Of a stretch of DNA of 64,000 nt, positions 1 through 11,996 are shown piece after piece. Source of the DNA: Zymoseptoria tritici IPO323 (lineage: Eukaryota > Ascomycota > Dothideomycetes > Mycosphaerellales > Mycosphaerellaceae); contig NC_018216.1 of assembly GCF_000219625.1 (NCBI RefSeq), forward strand, positions 1,302,001 to 1,366,000, given 5' to 3'. A program made the translations under genes and the position numbers. The notes beneath the pieces are model-generated. The model ran no database searches, was not told the DNA's origin, and was given only the letters and a program-made list of their open reading frames with translations. How positions within the stretch are numbered: position 1 is the first letter of the stretch; the number at the start of each line of letters is the position of its first letter.

Positions 1-71
1 CTCGAACCGTCTCCTCAATCCACCTCCCGACGTCGTCCACATGACGCTCGCGGCGTAGAGCGCCGGCGAGC

Positions 72-3000
72 ATGGAGATCGCAAATCCGCACTTCACCCG
101 GACCCTGAATGCACTGACCCAAGGAGCCTCCTTCGATCCCAACAAGCTGCGTCTACACCGTCGCGAAACCGACATGACCGCGTCGCATGCCGACGTCCCA
201 GGCACCTTAGCGCACTCCAAGAGCCATACCAGCTCCAATTGGAGCTTCCAGTCTTCCAACCGCAGCAGCAACACCACCCAGGGAACCTCCCACTCCACCC
301 TCTTCCCACCGCCGCCCATGCCGCAGAATGCCGCAAACCATGGCGATGTGGTACCCACTGCCAATATCATGAACTCGGTCGCCGACGCCTCCTCCTCACT
401 CTTCCAAATTTGCGTCGCATTACGACAGCGTCTTCTCGGAGTCCCTGGCTTCAAAGAGACCCTCGAGACGGTCGAGGGCGAGGCCGATGATGATACCGAT
501 CCCGTCACACTTCTCTGGCGTACGTTTCGTCGTGGAGAGCCATTGTTACTTTTGTACAATGCTTTTCAGCCGGCAACACCTTTGGTCCTTAGGGAGGATC
601 TCAAGGAAGACAAGAGAGGGAAGGCGGCCACATACAAGTTCCTCTCGGCTTGCATGAACGATCCGAATCTGCCCACGGACGACTCGTTCATCATCAATGA
701 TCTGTACGGCGACGACACGACAGGCTTCGTCAAGGTCGCAAGGCTTGTGAACCGAGTATTGGATATACTGGTGGCGCAGGGCCTGATTGAGGATGTCAGG
801 CCGACTGCATCGGATTTTGAGCATGCAGAGAAGGGATTGAAGCGTACACAACGTCAGCACATTATTGCAGAGCTGGTCAAGTCTGAAAGGACGTATGTGC
901 AGCATCTGGAACTGCTGCAGGCCTTCAAGCACCTCGTGGAAGAGAAGGGTGTTATTCCCGGGGATGCCATCCACGACATCTTTCTCAACCTGAACGGCCT
1001 ACTCGACTTCCAACGACGCTTCCTCATCCGCGTGGAGCAGACGAATGCCATGCCGGAAGAAGAGCAGAACTGGGGCAAGCTCTTCATACTCTACTGCGAA
1101 GCCTTCAAGGTTTACGAACCCTATATCGCCAATCAGCGCAAGTGTGAGAAGACGGTCATTGCGGAATTTGGCAAGCTCAAAGACGCCGGTGGCAGCAACG
1201 AAATGCGTCAAATGGTGGAGTCACCTACCGCGCTGCACTCATTTTTGATGAAACCGTTCCAAAGATTGACAAAATACCCACTGTTGCTGGACCAACTCTA
1301 CAAAAAGGGTGACCTCGATGACGAGCGCAAACAGGATTTGCTGAACGGAATGGAGGCATCTACATCTGTCCTCACTCGCACGAATGAGGCCGTAGACAGG
1401 GAGGAAAAGCTAGAGGCTGTAGAGGAGCTTAAGACGAGAGTCGAAGATTGGAAGGGCCACAGCGTAGCCCAATTTGGAGAGCTGCTACTTTACGGCACCT
1501 TTACAGTCCTGAAGAGCGAGAATCTTGCGAATGGCAAAGATGGAGAGCGACAAGTATGCTGGAACTGTTTCCCTCAACCTACAACAGCTGACCAAATTCG
1601 CAGTACCACGTATACCTTTTCGAGACCATTCTCCTCTGCATCAAGAACATCGACATCACCAAAGCAAAGAACAAGTTCAACAAAAGTCTTCTCGACAACA
1701 AGGGCAAACCGAAGCTGCAGCTCAAAGGCCGCATCTTCATGCAAAATGTCACTGACCTCGTCTCTCTAGCCAAACCAGGTACGAGCGATTCATTAACAGA
1801 ATATCACTTGTCAATTCGAACTAGCGCGCGGGTATGTTGAAACAAAGGCTAATTAAAGCTGCATAGGCTCATACACTTGTCAGATATTTTGGAAAGGCGA
1901 CCCGAGCATTGAAAACTTCATCATTCGATTCACCACCGAGGACGCGCTGAAGAAATGGGCATCATCGATTGAGACTCAAAGAAGGCGCTACCACGATCGC
2001 ATTTCTGGTACGAGCAGAACTGTGCCCGAATTCAGCTACATGGCGAATCAAGGCGAGCTCCAAAACCCGTACGCGCAAGAAGGCGAGGACGACGACGATG
2101 ATGAAGACGATGATGTGGACACTGCGCTCGCAAGAAGTCACACGGGATGGTCGGGTCAGACATATTTTTCGCAGAGTCGCAATGGCAGCAGCAGCTCCCT
2201 TCGATCACGGAGTACGACGGGTGAGAGCTCCGCACAAGGCCCTGCTTCGGCCAGCACGGGGCGTGCCCCTGCACTGAGGATGCCACATAGCAGCATGCCA
2301 CAGCCGCCACTCTCGCTACGGACAAGAGAGCTCCAGCAGGCCGCGCAGTCTCCCACTGGTGGTCCGTCCGACAGCTATTTCTCGCCCACTGTCTCGGACT
2401 CGCCCATGTCCTCTCGGACGAGTACGAGCTCGGGTATGTATCCATTTCCGAGACAACAGCTCCCGCAGAATGGTTATTATGAAGACGGCCACGGACACAC
2501 ACGGTTCACTGCTCCCGCGATGCCGCGAGCACCAAATGGACAGGCGAATGGTTACGGACCTGGTGCAAGAGCGCCCTCTGCAAGACCTGGCTATCCACCT
2601 GGCCCAGGTGGCATGCACAGTGCGCAACCGCAGCTTGGACCGAGGCATCGTTCCGCCAGCAGTCCCGATGTCCACAACGGCCAGCGACCGCTTCAAAGAG
2701 TTGGACCTCAGCCGCCGGTACCCGAGATGCCCGCTGGCTTCCAGAATCCCAACCGAAGTCACAGCAATTCTCCTAGCATAAACAACGGCGTACCTGGCCG
2801 AGGTTCACCCCAAATGCTTCGAGAACGACAATACTCCAACGCCGAATCCTCACCCACCGACTACAACCCTCAACGCCCGAGCATGAGCAGCTCCCAATTC
2901 AGCAGCACCCGCACCGTAACTCCGATGACCTCCCGCGGACCCTCAATGCAATCTCAAGCTCCCTCCGAACCCTCCTCGTCCTCCTCCGGCCACCCCCCGG

Positions 3001-3308
3001 CACAGCTCAAAGTCAAAGTTGTCTGCCCCTCGGCGGCGCAAACCCTCACGCTTGTCGTCTCCAGCACGATTTCCTACCAGACGCTCAAAGACCGCATCGA
3101 TGCGAAACTGCAGCGGTCCACAAACCTCACGCTTGGGATCGCTTCCAAGGAAAATCAGGTGAGTGTTAAGCTGAAGTATGTGGACGAGGAGGATTTTGTG
3201 AGTATTCAGAGTGACGAGGATGTTGTTACGGCGTTTGAGACGTGGAGGGAGCAAATGGGGGAGGGTTTGGGCGGAATGGGAGAGATTGAGCTTTTTTGTC
3301 AGAGGTGA
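72..3308 (+). CDS. cdc24: Cdc24-type guanine-nucleotide exchange factor for Cdc42
   Basis: Activates the Rho GTPase Cdc42 at sites of polarised growth. CDS join(72..1553,1604..1778,1867..3308), 1032 aa. The two GT-AG introns (50 and 88 nt) are needed to restore the PH domain; without them the frame breaks at once. Domains in order: low-complexity Ser/Thr/Pro N-terminus (1-100), Cdc24-type calponin-homology region (about 115-240), DH/RhoGEF domain (about 262-445) with the signature FLMKPFQRLTKYPLLL near 391, PH domain (about 470-600), acidic run then a long Ser/Pro-rich linker, and a C-terminal PB1 domain (last 100 residues) with the acidic stretch YVDEEDF...SDED that in this family binds the Bem1/Scd2 scaffold. 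An in-frame TGA at 42-44 supports ATG 72 as start, unless a 5' exon lies outside the window. Domain order and length fit fungal Cdc24/Scd1 closely. Confidence 0.95.
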
Positions 3309-4270
3309 TTGAGAGCTTCGACGGGAGCAATGTGAGGCAATGCGAGGAATGGCGGCTGCGATGCTGAGATGAGAATGATTGGAGAATGCTCGGAGCCCTG
3401 CCACGAAGGACGATATGCCTCGAAGGCATGCATACACGAGCGGAGGTCACGCCGCCGACAAAACTTGGATCCATTGGCGGAACCTATTGCGATCTACGGG
3501 GATTCGTACGGCATCTTTAACGCCGCGGGAAGAACGATACACAAGCTCTATATCGCGGAACGCAGCATCGGGTGGGAAGATGAATCGAGCCAGCCCCAAG
3601 CCGCGAGAGCACTCGCGCGTCAGAGAAGTCCTCTGCGCTAGGCAAATCGACATTGCTGCCTCGCAGGGTGGATGCTACATCGGGCCGAGAAGAGGGGAGC
3701 CGAACTTTTACGACGTGATGAAAAAACTTGGTGCCAAGCAAGCAGGAGGAAACGAAAGGGAAAGAGAAAGGAAAATGAGACGGAGGAAAGGGAAAGCGAG
3801 TGATTACTGCGCCTGGAAGCATGTGGTGCAGCGATGGTCAGCCATGCACTCGGGCTCGGATCCTTTGGGAGGAGGCGTGTCATGGTTGGTGAAGTCCGCG
3901 CAAGCTGGAAGGAGGGAGGGAGGATGGATGAGCGGAGTGCCTTTAGGTTTTAGGAGTAACGTAAGGTAGTTGGTGGCGAAACGGAATGGAAAAGGGAAGT
4001 GGATGGCTTTTGTGGATGTGCTGACCTTGCTCACTATCGGCTTCACAATGTGATGTTCTAATCGTCGTGACATCAGGCTCTGAGGATGGCGACTCATCTC
4101 AGGTCGCACAGGCGCTAGCAATACTGCTTGATGCATTCTATCAATCCTCCACTCGAGCTGCGCATGAAACAGACGGAGCCGTTTGAGGTCTCGTCCGCTC
4201 ACGACGATGTCGAAGGTATGGTTCCACACCCAATGACCTGGTATATCTCCACTCGCTTCGAAGGAGACGA
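3309..4270. other. Intergenic region between convergent cdc24 and hydrolase genes
   Basis: It should hold both 3' UTRs. A purine-rich run (GGAAA/GAGAAA type) lies near 3750-3800. Open frames here are Arg/Ser-rich, lack a good ATG and resemble no family I know, so I call no gene. Confidence 0.6.
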
Positions 4271-5423
4271 TCATCTCCCCTTCCCACTCAATAACCAACG
4301 AAAGCCATCAATCGTATCCTTCTTCCACCTCTCATACTCTGGCAAATGCGACAGATGCAAAAAGAAACAATGCGGCACCCCCGCATACAAATTCAATCGT
4401 CTCTCCACTCCTTCCCTCGTCAACATGTCGCCGAAGATGAGATTCTCGTCGCGACTGGGATCCCGCCCCGATGTCTGCAAATACACCCTAGGCAACCCTT
4501 GGTGCCCGAAAAGTCCCTTTCTCTCCCCATCTGGCGGCCACAACAGACTCGAATAGACCGGATCATTCACATCCGCTTTCAAACACGCATTCAACCACCC
4601 CAGAAAGTCCCTCGATAGTACGGGATTGTCCACACACCCTTCTTCCCGTCGACTCAGATACCGCTCTCGATACCCCTCCTCCAATTCCTTCCCCTGCTCG
4701 TCTACAGTTCGTGTACTCCCCCAACTACTGAATACCCCAGTCACCAGCGGTCCGGAAGAAGGCGTCCACTCGTCCCTGGCTTTATGAGCGAAACTCACCG
4801 CTATGGTGCCACCCGCTGAAATGCCACCGATCACAAATCCGCGGGATGTGTCGGCGGCGAAGACCGTACTGGCGCGAGACCGGATATACACCAGCGCATC
4901 CCAGGCATCATTTACAGGCGCTGGCCAAGGGTGTTCAGGAGCAAGACGATACGCTGGCGCAACGACCACAGCGTTAAAGTGCGTGACCAACCACCGAGCT
5001 AGACTTGCGGCCATGACGGGCGATCCGAGAACTAGACCGCCGCCGTGGTAGAGGACTATCAACGGACCTCCTGGAGCTGCTTTCTTGCCGGCTGCGGGAG
5101 AGAAGGTCCGCAAAGGGAGAGTATGGCCATCGCGGGTGGTGAAGGAGTGGACATTTTCTGCTACGAGAGGGTCCGGGACATCGGAATCTGCGGCGACCTC
5201 GTCGAGGAAACGGTACTTCTCTGCGGTGGATTGTAGGTCGGACCAGTCTGTTTTGGGGGTTGGCCAGGCGGAGAGGACCTGAGAGCGATGGTTAGTTGGT
5301 GTTGTAGGCTATTGGGGGATCGAGGGCAGGTGGTACGGTTTCGTATTCTGGAGTGGGTATGGCGAGGTCGCGGAGGTCTTGCTCGGACATGGACAAGACG
5401 TCCGGGTCTGCGAGGACTTTCAT
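4271..5423 (-). CDS. Alpha/beta hydrolase fold-3 protein (HSL-like esterase/lipase)
   Basis: Probable carboxylester hydrolase; substrate unknown. CDS complement(join(4271..5278,5337..5423)), 364 aa. The 58-nt intron has a GTACCA donor, a CTAAC branch site and a CTCAG acceptor. Family hallmarks: oxyanion-hole HGGG, nucleophile elbow GGISAGG, acid residue in the SGRDPSRDEN segment, and catalytic His in GVPHCFF near the C-terminus. This is the hormone-sensitive-lipase family architecture. There is no signal peptide, so it is probably cytosolic. ATG 5423 is the first ATG after an in-frame TGA; about a dozen plausible coding codons precede it, so a short upstream exon is possible. Its start lies only 134 bp from the Copia insertion, in what was a divergent promoter shared with the Zn2Cys6 gene at 11997. 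Confidence 0.88.
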
Positions 5424-5557
5424 CTTGTAGGGAGTACCCTGTGGATGGAATGGTTCCTCTGAGGTGAGGTTGAATCAATCCGCGTGGAAACGATGGACGG
5501 CAATCAAATATTGAAGGGTGAGGCTCGGACTTGATGCTGACTCAGCTTGGCCTATCT

Positions 5558-5728
5558 TGTTGTGGATCATCAGACTGACCATTAGTGAAGTGCACGTGAC
5601 TAGTGCCAAGGCATTTACACACACAGATAGCTAAAGTAAGAATCTTACACTTAAGATTCTCTCTACATAACAATATATACCTGCTAATTAGAGGTCCTCT
5701 TCTACTTAGCTTAAGTCTAATTACAACA
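5558..5728 (+). repeat. 5' LTR of the Copia element
   Basis: 171 bp with TGTTG...CAACA ends. It differs from the 3' LTR at about 18 sites, all transitions at CpA/TpG. In its first half (to about 5640) this copy carries the unmutated state; in its second half it carries the mutated state. Target duplication TATCT lies just outside. Confidence 0.95.
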
Positions 5729-5744
5729 GGTTATAAGCCCGGCG
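5729..5744 (+). other. Putative primer-binding site (initiator tRNA-Met anticodon region)
   Basis: The 16 nt immediately after the 5' LTR (GGTTATAAGCCCGGCG) are complementary, apart from one RIP-type G-to-A change, to the anticodon stem-loop of initiator tRNA-Met. Half-tRNA-Met priming from the anticodon region is the known mode in Drosophila copia and several fungal Copia elements. The match was judged from memory of the tRNA. Confidence 0.55.
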
Positions 5745-5865
5745 TAACTACTGCATACTTAAGGAAGAATTGTCTGTTCTAAGCGCAGCTACTAGAACCT
5801 TACTATATACTGTTTAGATAGTTAACTAGCGAGCCGAGAAAGAGCTAGTTATAATAACAGCCGCA

Positions 5866-8800
5866 ATGCAGGCTAATAAGTTTAAGACTGCGAAGGAGAA
5901 TAAAGTCCTAAGAAAGGGAAGCAACTTCTTAGACTAGTTAAGGATGCTTAAAGCAGCCCTTATAGACAAGGAGGTGTTAGGCTATGTCTTTTATAACATT
6001 CCCTAGTGCCCTGCCTAACTAAAGCTAGGAATTAAAGTTAGATATCCCTCTCTACTAACTAAGGAGAGTACTGCTTTATCCTCCTAGGCTCTAACTCCTT
6101 CCTAAAAAGAAGGAGGGGACACTTTAGTAACAGAACCTATTCTAACTAGTAGACTAAGACTAACTCCTCTCTAAGTCTAGTATAAGCATAACCTAATTAC
6201 ATACGGGATTGTTAGTAAAAGGATTAACTAATCTCTAAGGCCTAACTTTAGGGATATAGAGAAGACAGCTAAGGAACTATATAATACTATTGCAGCTACC
6301 TATAGGCCTATTGTAACTATAAACATTTATAACAGCCTAAGGATTCTTAGAATTAGTAACATTAAGATCTAAGGAACAAACACTTAGAAGTACTATAAGG
6401 ACTTCTAGAAGTAGTATTATAAGTATATCTCTATAACAGAATAATACTCTAGGTCTAAGAGCATTCTAGTCTTAAAGCTTACCTTTAGTAATAAGCAGAT
6501 TAGGCTGTTCTTTATCTAGGGCCTCTACTATCTAGAATACCTAAGAAGCTAGAGACAATCCTATTACATTAAGAACACAACTCTTAAAGAGCTAATTACC
6601 TTATTAATTAAGGAACCTCCTCTACAGACATAGAGGATAGCAGGAGGATTTAGGGGTACTGCAGTAGATAATAATTAGTATACTAAGTGTACCTATTATA
6701 TCTACATAAATGCAGATTACTTTAAGAAGCATCCTAATAAGGCCCTAAAGTCCTAGGTATATAGAGGAAAAGGAGGATCTAATAAGGACAAGAAGAAGTC
6801 CTAAGACAAGAGCAAGAGACATAACAAAAAGGGAGGAAAAGGTACTGCAGTAATTAAGCCTATCTCCTCTTCTAATGCAGGCTTAGGCTCTAATTTAGAC
6901 AGCTTATTTGCAGGAGCAGTAATTACTGCCGCTAGAATACAAAGGAGTAACACTATTGTCTAGGATTCTAGTATATTATACTACTTCTTTAATAACAAGT
7001 CCTAGTTCTTAGACCTTAAACCCCTAGAAACCCTAATTAGGTTCTCTTAAGCTATTAGACAAAGCATAGTTACACACTTAGGAAGTGTGAGGATTATAAT
7101 AAAGTATAAGGGGAATAAGTTAAACATTACCTTGCAAGATGTGTTATACTCTCCTAACTCTAATTATAACCTTATCTTAGCAGAGACTCTCTAGCTAAAG
7201 TGCAAGGTCTACCTAGACAGGCTATCTTTATATATTCTAAGGAATAACAAGAAGATAGGCAAGGTTTAGTCTACTTATAATGTTCTAATCCTCTAGAATG
7301 CAACTATCTCTCTCCCTAAGGGGAGTACTAAAGTTGCTTCTACAACTAACAGGAATATGTCCTATCTAGCCTTTGCTATGCCTAAGGCTAATATAACAAG
7401 ATAGCACTAGAGACTAGGCTATGTAGGGAACAAGATTCTTAGTGCAACAAAGGCTTAAGTCTAAGGACTTAAGCAGATTAACACATCTACACTTAAGCAC
7501 TATAAGCTATGCAAGCTTGCAAGGTTACAAAGAGTAGTGTTAAGAACTCTAAGACTAATACCTTAATCCTTATTAGATAAGGTCTATATTAATATTATAG
7601 GACTAATCTTTCTACTAGACATCTTTAGATACAAGTACATCCTTATAATTACTAATGCAAAGTTAAGAAGGAGATAGGCTATCTTCTGCAAGCTTAAATT
7701 ATAAGCTACATAAATTATTAAGAAATAGACTACTAAGACATTTAACTAGTACAAAAAGATAGTTAAGATCTAGTTCTTAGATAGAGGAGGAGAGTTTAAC
7801 AACAATAATCTAATTACATTTGTAGAGAATAAGGGACTAAGATAGGATTTCTTAGCTCCCTATACTCCTAAGCAGAATAGAATTGTAGAATTATTTAACA
7901 AGGTTATCCTTAATAAGGCAAGAGCAATAATAATTAACTCTAGCCTACCTCTCCCTCTCTAGAGTTTTGTAGTTGCATATATAATCTTCCTTACGGACAG
8001 GCTAGTATGCCTATTAACTAACAAGATTCCTCTTTAGGAATTTAATTAAGATCTTAATGCTAGAACTCTATATATTAATCTAACAAAGGTTAGGAGATTT
8101 AGATGTAGAGCATATCTGCATAATTAGGGGAGACCTAATTTATAGAAGTTCTATCCTAGAGCAGAGAAATACTAGAATCTAGGATTCTAGGAGAACACTT
8201 TAACTAACTATATAATTTAGAAGTTTGAACTATCTACCCTTGCTAGGTTTTAGCATAAGATTGTAACCTCTCCTTATGTAACACATAATAAGGATAAGGT
8301 ATATAGCATAATACCTGCTGCCCTAGACTTCTAAGGGGAGAGTTTCCTATAACTAATATAACCTATTGCTATAGAACAGGAAGTCTATGCTATCTACACT
8401 AAGGATTAAGATTAGGGCTAGGATGCCTAAGGGCAAGATGCCTAACCTCTTACTACTTCTTATCTTTAAGAAGTAGAGAATATGTTTAATACTATGCAGA
8501 GAGAGAGAAACTAAGCCTCCCTTTTAACATCTTAGGGGGAGCAAATATTAGGTTAGGACATACAGTCCTAGGATAACTAACACAAGCAGTCTAAGCCTAA
8601 TTAGCTAGAGGCTACTAAGTATAAAGAAGCCTCCTAGCTAGCTTAGGGGGAGTATATTTCTAAGGAAACAGGAAGTCCTAAGGGATTCTAAGGAAGTCCT
8701 AAGGGATTCTAGGAGCAGGCTAATGCCTTATTAACACAGCTATAACATTAAGTATTAGCAGAGAATTGCCCTAAAAGGGAAGACCTCTAAGATTATACTA

Positions 8801-10521
8801 TAACTCCCTTCCTAGACATTTATGTTACAGGAAAGAGGAAAGTAGGGAGAAGCCCTAAGAGACCTAAGAAATTAGGCAATAAAGCAAGTCCTAAAAGCTT
8901 AGGCACATTTAGACTCTTAAGAAGTAGAAGATTAGTTATAAGAAAAGACTATAGCAAGATCTAGAAGATAGGACTTAAAATAACAAATCCTAATCTATCT
9001 AATCCTAAGATAGTTAAGGAAGCTCTCTCTAGATCTAACTATAAGGAATAGGAGAAAGCTATTATTAAGGAAGCTAAGTTACTTAAGTCTACAGGATGCC
9101 TTAAATAGAAACTTATTAGCACCCTCCCTAAGGGGAGAGTCCCTCTTACAGGGAAATAGGTCTTTAAGATTAAGGTGCTCCTAGATAGAACTATAGAGAA
9201 GTACAAGGCTAGATAGATAGCTAGGGGATTTATACAAAGGAAGGGACTTAACTATATTAATACCTTTGCTCCTACCCTAAGAGCTATAATAGGGAGAATA
9301 CTTCTATCCCTCTTAGTTAACTTTAGCTAGAAGAGGAGACAAGTTAATGTTAAGACTACATTCCTAAATCCAAACCTAGATAAGCAGATCTTTATTAAGC
9401 TACTAGAGGGAGCTTATCTCTTTAAGAAAGATGCCTACAAGTATATTATATATATTAAGAAAGGACTATATAGGCTTAAGCAGGTAGCTGCTCTCTAGCA
9501 CTACAATGCTATAGACACTCTCTAAAAGCTTAGTCTAACAAGAACTGTTAGCGATGCTTACCTCTTTTAAGGGAAAGGCATCCTTATTCTCCTTTATATA
9601 GATAACTTCTAGATCTTTAGACAGTTAGACTATAAGATTAACAAGCTAATTAAGGGATTAGAGCAGAAGTACATAATTAAGGTTATTAATACTAATATCT
9701 TTCTTAGACTTTACCTAAAGGAAGGGAAAGATAGCTCTATGTCTGTCTCTTAGGAACACTATTCTAAAGACAAACTTTAAGGACATAGTCTTAGCAATGC
9801 AAAGAGTGTTAAGTACCCCCTTAACACCCTCCTTAAACCCCTCTAGGATAAGGGAACAAAGGAGGACTATAATCTCTTTAATAAGATTATTAGGGAACTA
9901 TAATATCTGTCAAACTATACTAGACTAGACATTAGTTTTGCTGTTAACTACTATGTAAGGTTCCTTTAGAACCTAGGACCTTTGCATATTCAGGCAGCTA
10001 AACATATCTAGAGATATATTGTAGGCACAATTAACAAGTGCCTTATATATAGGAAAACTAAGGAGCAAATTTAGATTAAAGCATTCTTAGACTCTAACTT
10101 TGCTAATAATCCTAGCATATCTAGGTCTACCTTAGGAATGCTCTTTAAAATTGTAGGAGGCCTAGTTATCTAGAGATCTTAACTGTAGAAAGAAGTAGTG
10201 CTATCTAGCACTAAGGCAGAGTACCTCTCTCTTACTAAGGTAATAAGAGAAGTGAATTAGGTAAGGAATCTTATTAATAAGCTCTAGCCCTTTACCTAGG
10301 CTAAAAGCATTTCTACTATCCTTATTAAAGTAGACAATTAATTAGCTATTAGCCTTATAGAAAACTATGCTAACTCTAAAAGATCAAGACATGTCTCTCT
10401 TAGGAACTATTACTATAGAGAGTAACATAATAAGGGGAGTATTAAGGTAGAGTTTATAAGGACAGATATGCAGCTTGCAGACTGTCTAACAAAACCAAAA
10501 TCCCTAAACACTATCCTCTAA
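5866..10521 (+). pseudogene. Copia Gag-Pol polyprotein with many premature stops
   Basis: One reading frame runs from ATG 5866 to the TAA at 10519-10521 (about 1551 codons). I checked it at Gag, integrase, RT and RNase H and all four lie in the same frame, so there is no net indel. Recognisable pieces: integrase core LDRGGEF near 7778 and LAPYTPKQN near 7855; RT segment VNVKTTFLNPNLD near 9350; RT active site LLYIDN near 9592, where the family has YVDD, so the second Asp is now Asn; and RNase H end LADCLTKP near 10474. Stops are TAG/TAA at positions expected to encode Gln or Trp. Not translatable as it stands. Confidence 0.92.
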
Positions 10522-10547
10522 TGTAGGCGTCTACTAAAAAGAGCATC

Positions 10548-10590
10548 TCGTGCGAGCATAAGAGGAACATATCCTAACATAGTCGCACGA
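10548..10590. repeat. Short inverted repeat (hairpin) after the Copia pol stop
   Basis: TCGTGCGA at 10548-10555 and its exact inverse complement TCGCACGA at 10583-10590, with a 27-nt loop. It lies just past the polyprotein stop and before the tRNA-like sequence. These are among the few CpG-containing words in this part of the element. Role unknown. Confidence 0.6.
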
Positions 10591-10592
10591 AA

Positions 10593-10669
10593 TAAGAGGC
10601 TAATACAGGAATTGAACCTATAACCTTCTAATTTGTAGTTAGAAATTATACTACTAGACTAACTAGCCC
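10593..10669 (-). pseudogene. Degenerate tRNA-like sequence inside the Copia element (tRNA-Cys-like)
   Basis: Read on the minus strand from 10669: a 7-nt acceptor strand GGGCTAG that pairs with TTAGCCT at the 3' side using G-T wobbles, an A-box-like TAGTCTAGTAG, a 5-bp anticodon stem (TCTAA/TTAGA) enclosing a 7-nt loop CTACAAA, and a perfect B box GGTTCAATTCC inside a T-arm. The anticodon reads ACA; one TpG-to-TpA change would derive it from GCA (Cys). It lies antisense in the noncoding 3' part of the element and carries RIP-type damage, so it is probably non-functional. Confidence 0.55.
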
Positions 10670-11744
10670 TTAATAAGAAGAGGGAAATTGCTCTTAAATT
10701 TATGCCTTAGTACCTACATTCCTACCTAAGAAGGATTCCCTCCCTAGAATTACACTATTTTATTTGTTACAAAACTAAGAAGCACAACACTTAGAATACT
10801 TATTTTATTCTTATCTATATAAAGGAAAGGAGGCAACTATACACCTCTACAAAAGTATCTAAGAAACTATAAGAAAAACACCTAGCTAAAGGAAAACTTT
10901 TCTATAAAAACCCAAAAGCATTAAAGTATGTCCTAGAACCTGTAGCCTGCCCCCCTAGAACTACTACTAAAAGACTAAGCTAATTCCCCTAGAATCTTAA
11001 CTTAAAGCCTAGGAGAATGTTAGTTTCTATTAGGGAAGAAGGGATTTTAAGGAGAACATATATAGGATGCTATGCTACTAACTACTACTTTATCTCTACC
11101 TTGTTAGAGCTTAACATTTGGCTAAGAGGAGTCTAGTTATAGCATAATACAAATCCCTAAGGATTAGGAGTTGTTAGACTAGGGTAGTTTTCTACTAGGA
11201 AGGCCTACTCCCTTAGGTTATATAGCTCCTTTATTACTATGTTAATAAGGTCTGTAGTAAGGAGATCCTTATTAAGCTTAGCTATAAACCTATTAAAGCA
11301 AGCTACAAAAGAGAAGGGACCCTAAGCCCTAACATTTACTCTATTGTAGTGTCTGTTTATCTCTCCTCTAATAAGTTAATATATAGTCTAATATACTACA
11401 GAACTATCTTTATAGATCTATAGGATATCTCTACTGCTAACAGCTCTTGCTTTATTAATAACTTGCTAGAAGGTTTTCCTAGGGACAAAGAAAGCTACTC
11501 TTCTTCTAGAAGCTATAGCTAGTAATATAGATTATGTTATTAATAGCTATAAGGGATAGATAATAGATTAGCTAATAAATTAGCTAAATAGATAAGAGGT
11601 ATAGATTGTAAAGTAGAGGAATAAAAAAGCTAAAAGAAGATGCTTTTTAACAAGCTAAAGCCGAGCATTAGCTACGTAGTAGGTAAATACCTGCTATATT
11701 TAGGTAACAGACAGCTTGTAATAATGTAGCTGCTAATAGGGGAG
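10670..11744. other. Noncoding 3' region of the Copia element
   Basis: About 1.07 kb between the tRNA-like sequence and the 3' LTR. AT-rich, stop-rich in all frames, and no domain recognised on either strand. A short purine run AGGGGAG directly before 11745 is a plausible polypurine tract. The length is unusual for a Copia 3' untranslated region. Confidence 0.6.
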
Positions 11745-11915
11745 TGTTGTAGATTATTAGACTAACTATTAGTAAAGTGCACGTAACTAGTGCTAAGGCA
11801 TTTACACACACAGATAGCTAAAGTGAGAATCTCACACTTGAGATTCTCTCTGCATAACAATATATACCTGCCAATCAGAGGTCCTCTTCCACTCAGCTTG
11901 AGTCCAATTACAACA
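11745..11915 (+). repeat. 3' LTR of the Copia element
   Basis: 171 bp. The mutation polarity is the mirror image of the 5' LTR: the inner half is RIP-mutated and the outer half (from about 11825) is unmutated. The target duplication TATCT follows. Its outer end lies 81 bp upstream of the start codon of the Zn2Cys6 gene, so it now forms most of that gene's proximal promoter. Confidence 0.95.
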
Positions 11916-11996
11916 TATCTCGATCAAGATGGCGCATCGCATCTTCTGCAGGCATCAAACAAATCGGGGATACTTCGCACTCTGTTTTCCACTTCG

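Larger units (their letters stand above)
5558..11915 (+). mobile_element. Complete Ty1/Copia LTR retrotransposon, inactivated by RIP
   Basis: 6358 bp, bounded by 171-bp direct LTRs (5558-5728 and 11745-11915) that begin TGTTG and end CAACA. It is flanked by a perfect 5-bp target duplication TATCT (5553-5557 and 11916-11920). Internal order is Gag, zinc-knuckle remnant, integrase, reverse transcriptase, RNase H, which is the Copia order because integrase precedes RT. The coding frame is littered with TAG/TAA codons where Gln and Trp are expected, as CpA-to-TpA changes on either strand would produce. Base composition is sharply more AT-rich than the flanks. A complete structure with an intact duplication points to a fairly recent insertion that was mutated in place. 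Confidence 0.95.

Noticed and set aside
3379..3969. 196-codon open frame downstream of cdc24
   Set aside because: Begins at TTG, low complexity, resembles no family; most likely 3' flank.
10548..10590. CRISPR-like or terminator structure
   Set aside because: Only one short inverted repeat in a eukaryotic retrotransposon; no repeat array and no U-tract.
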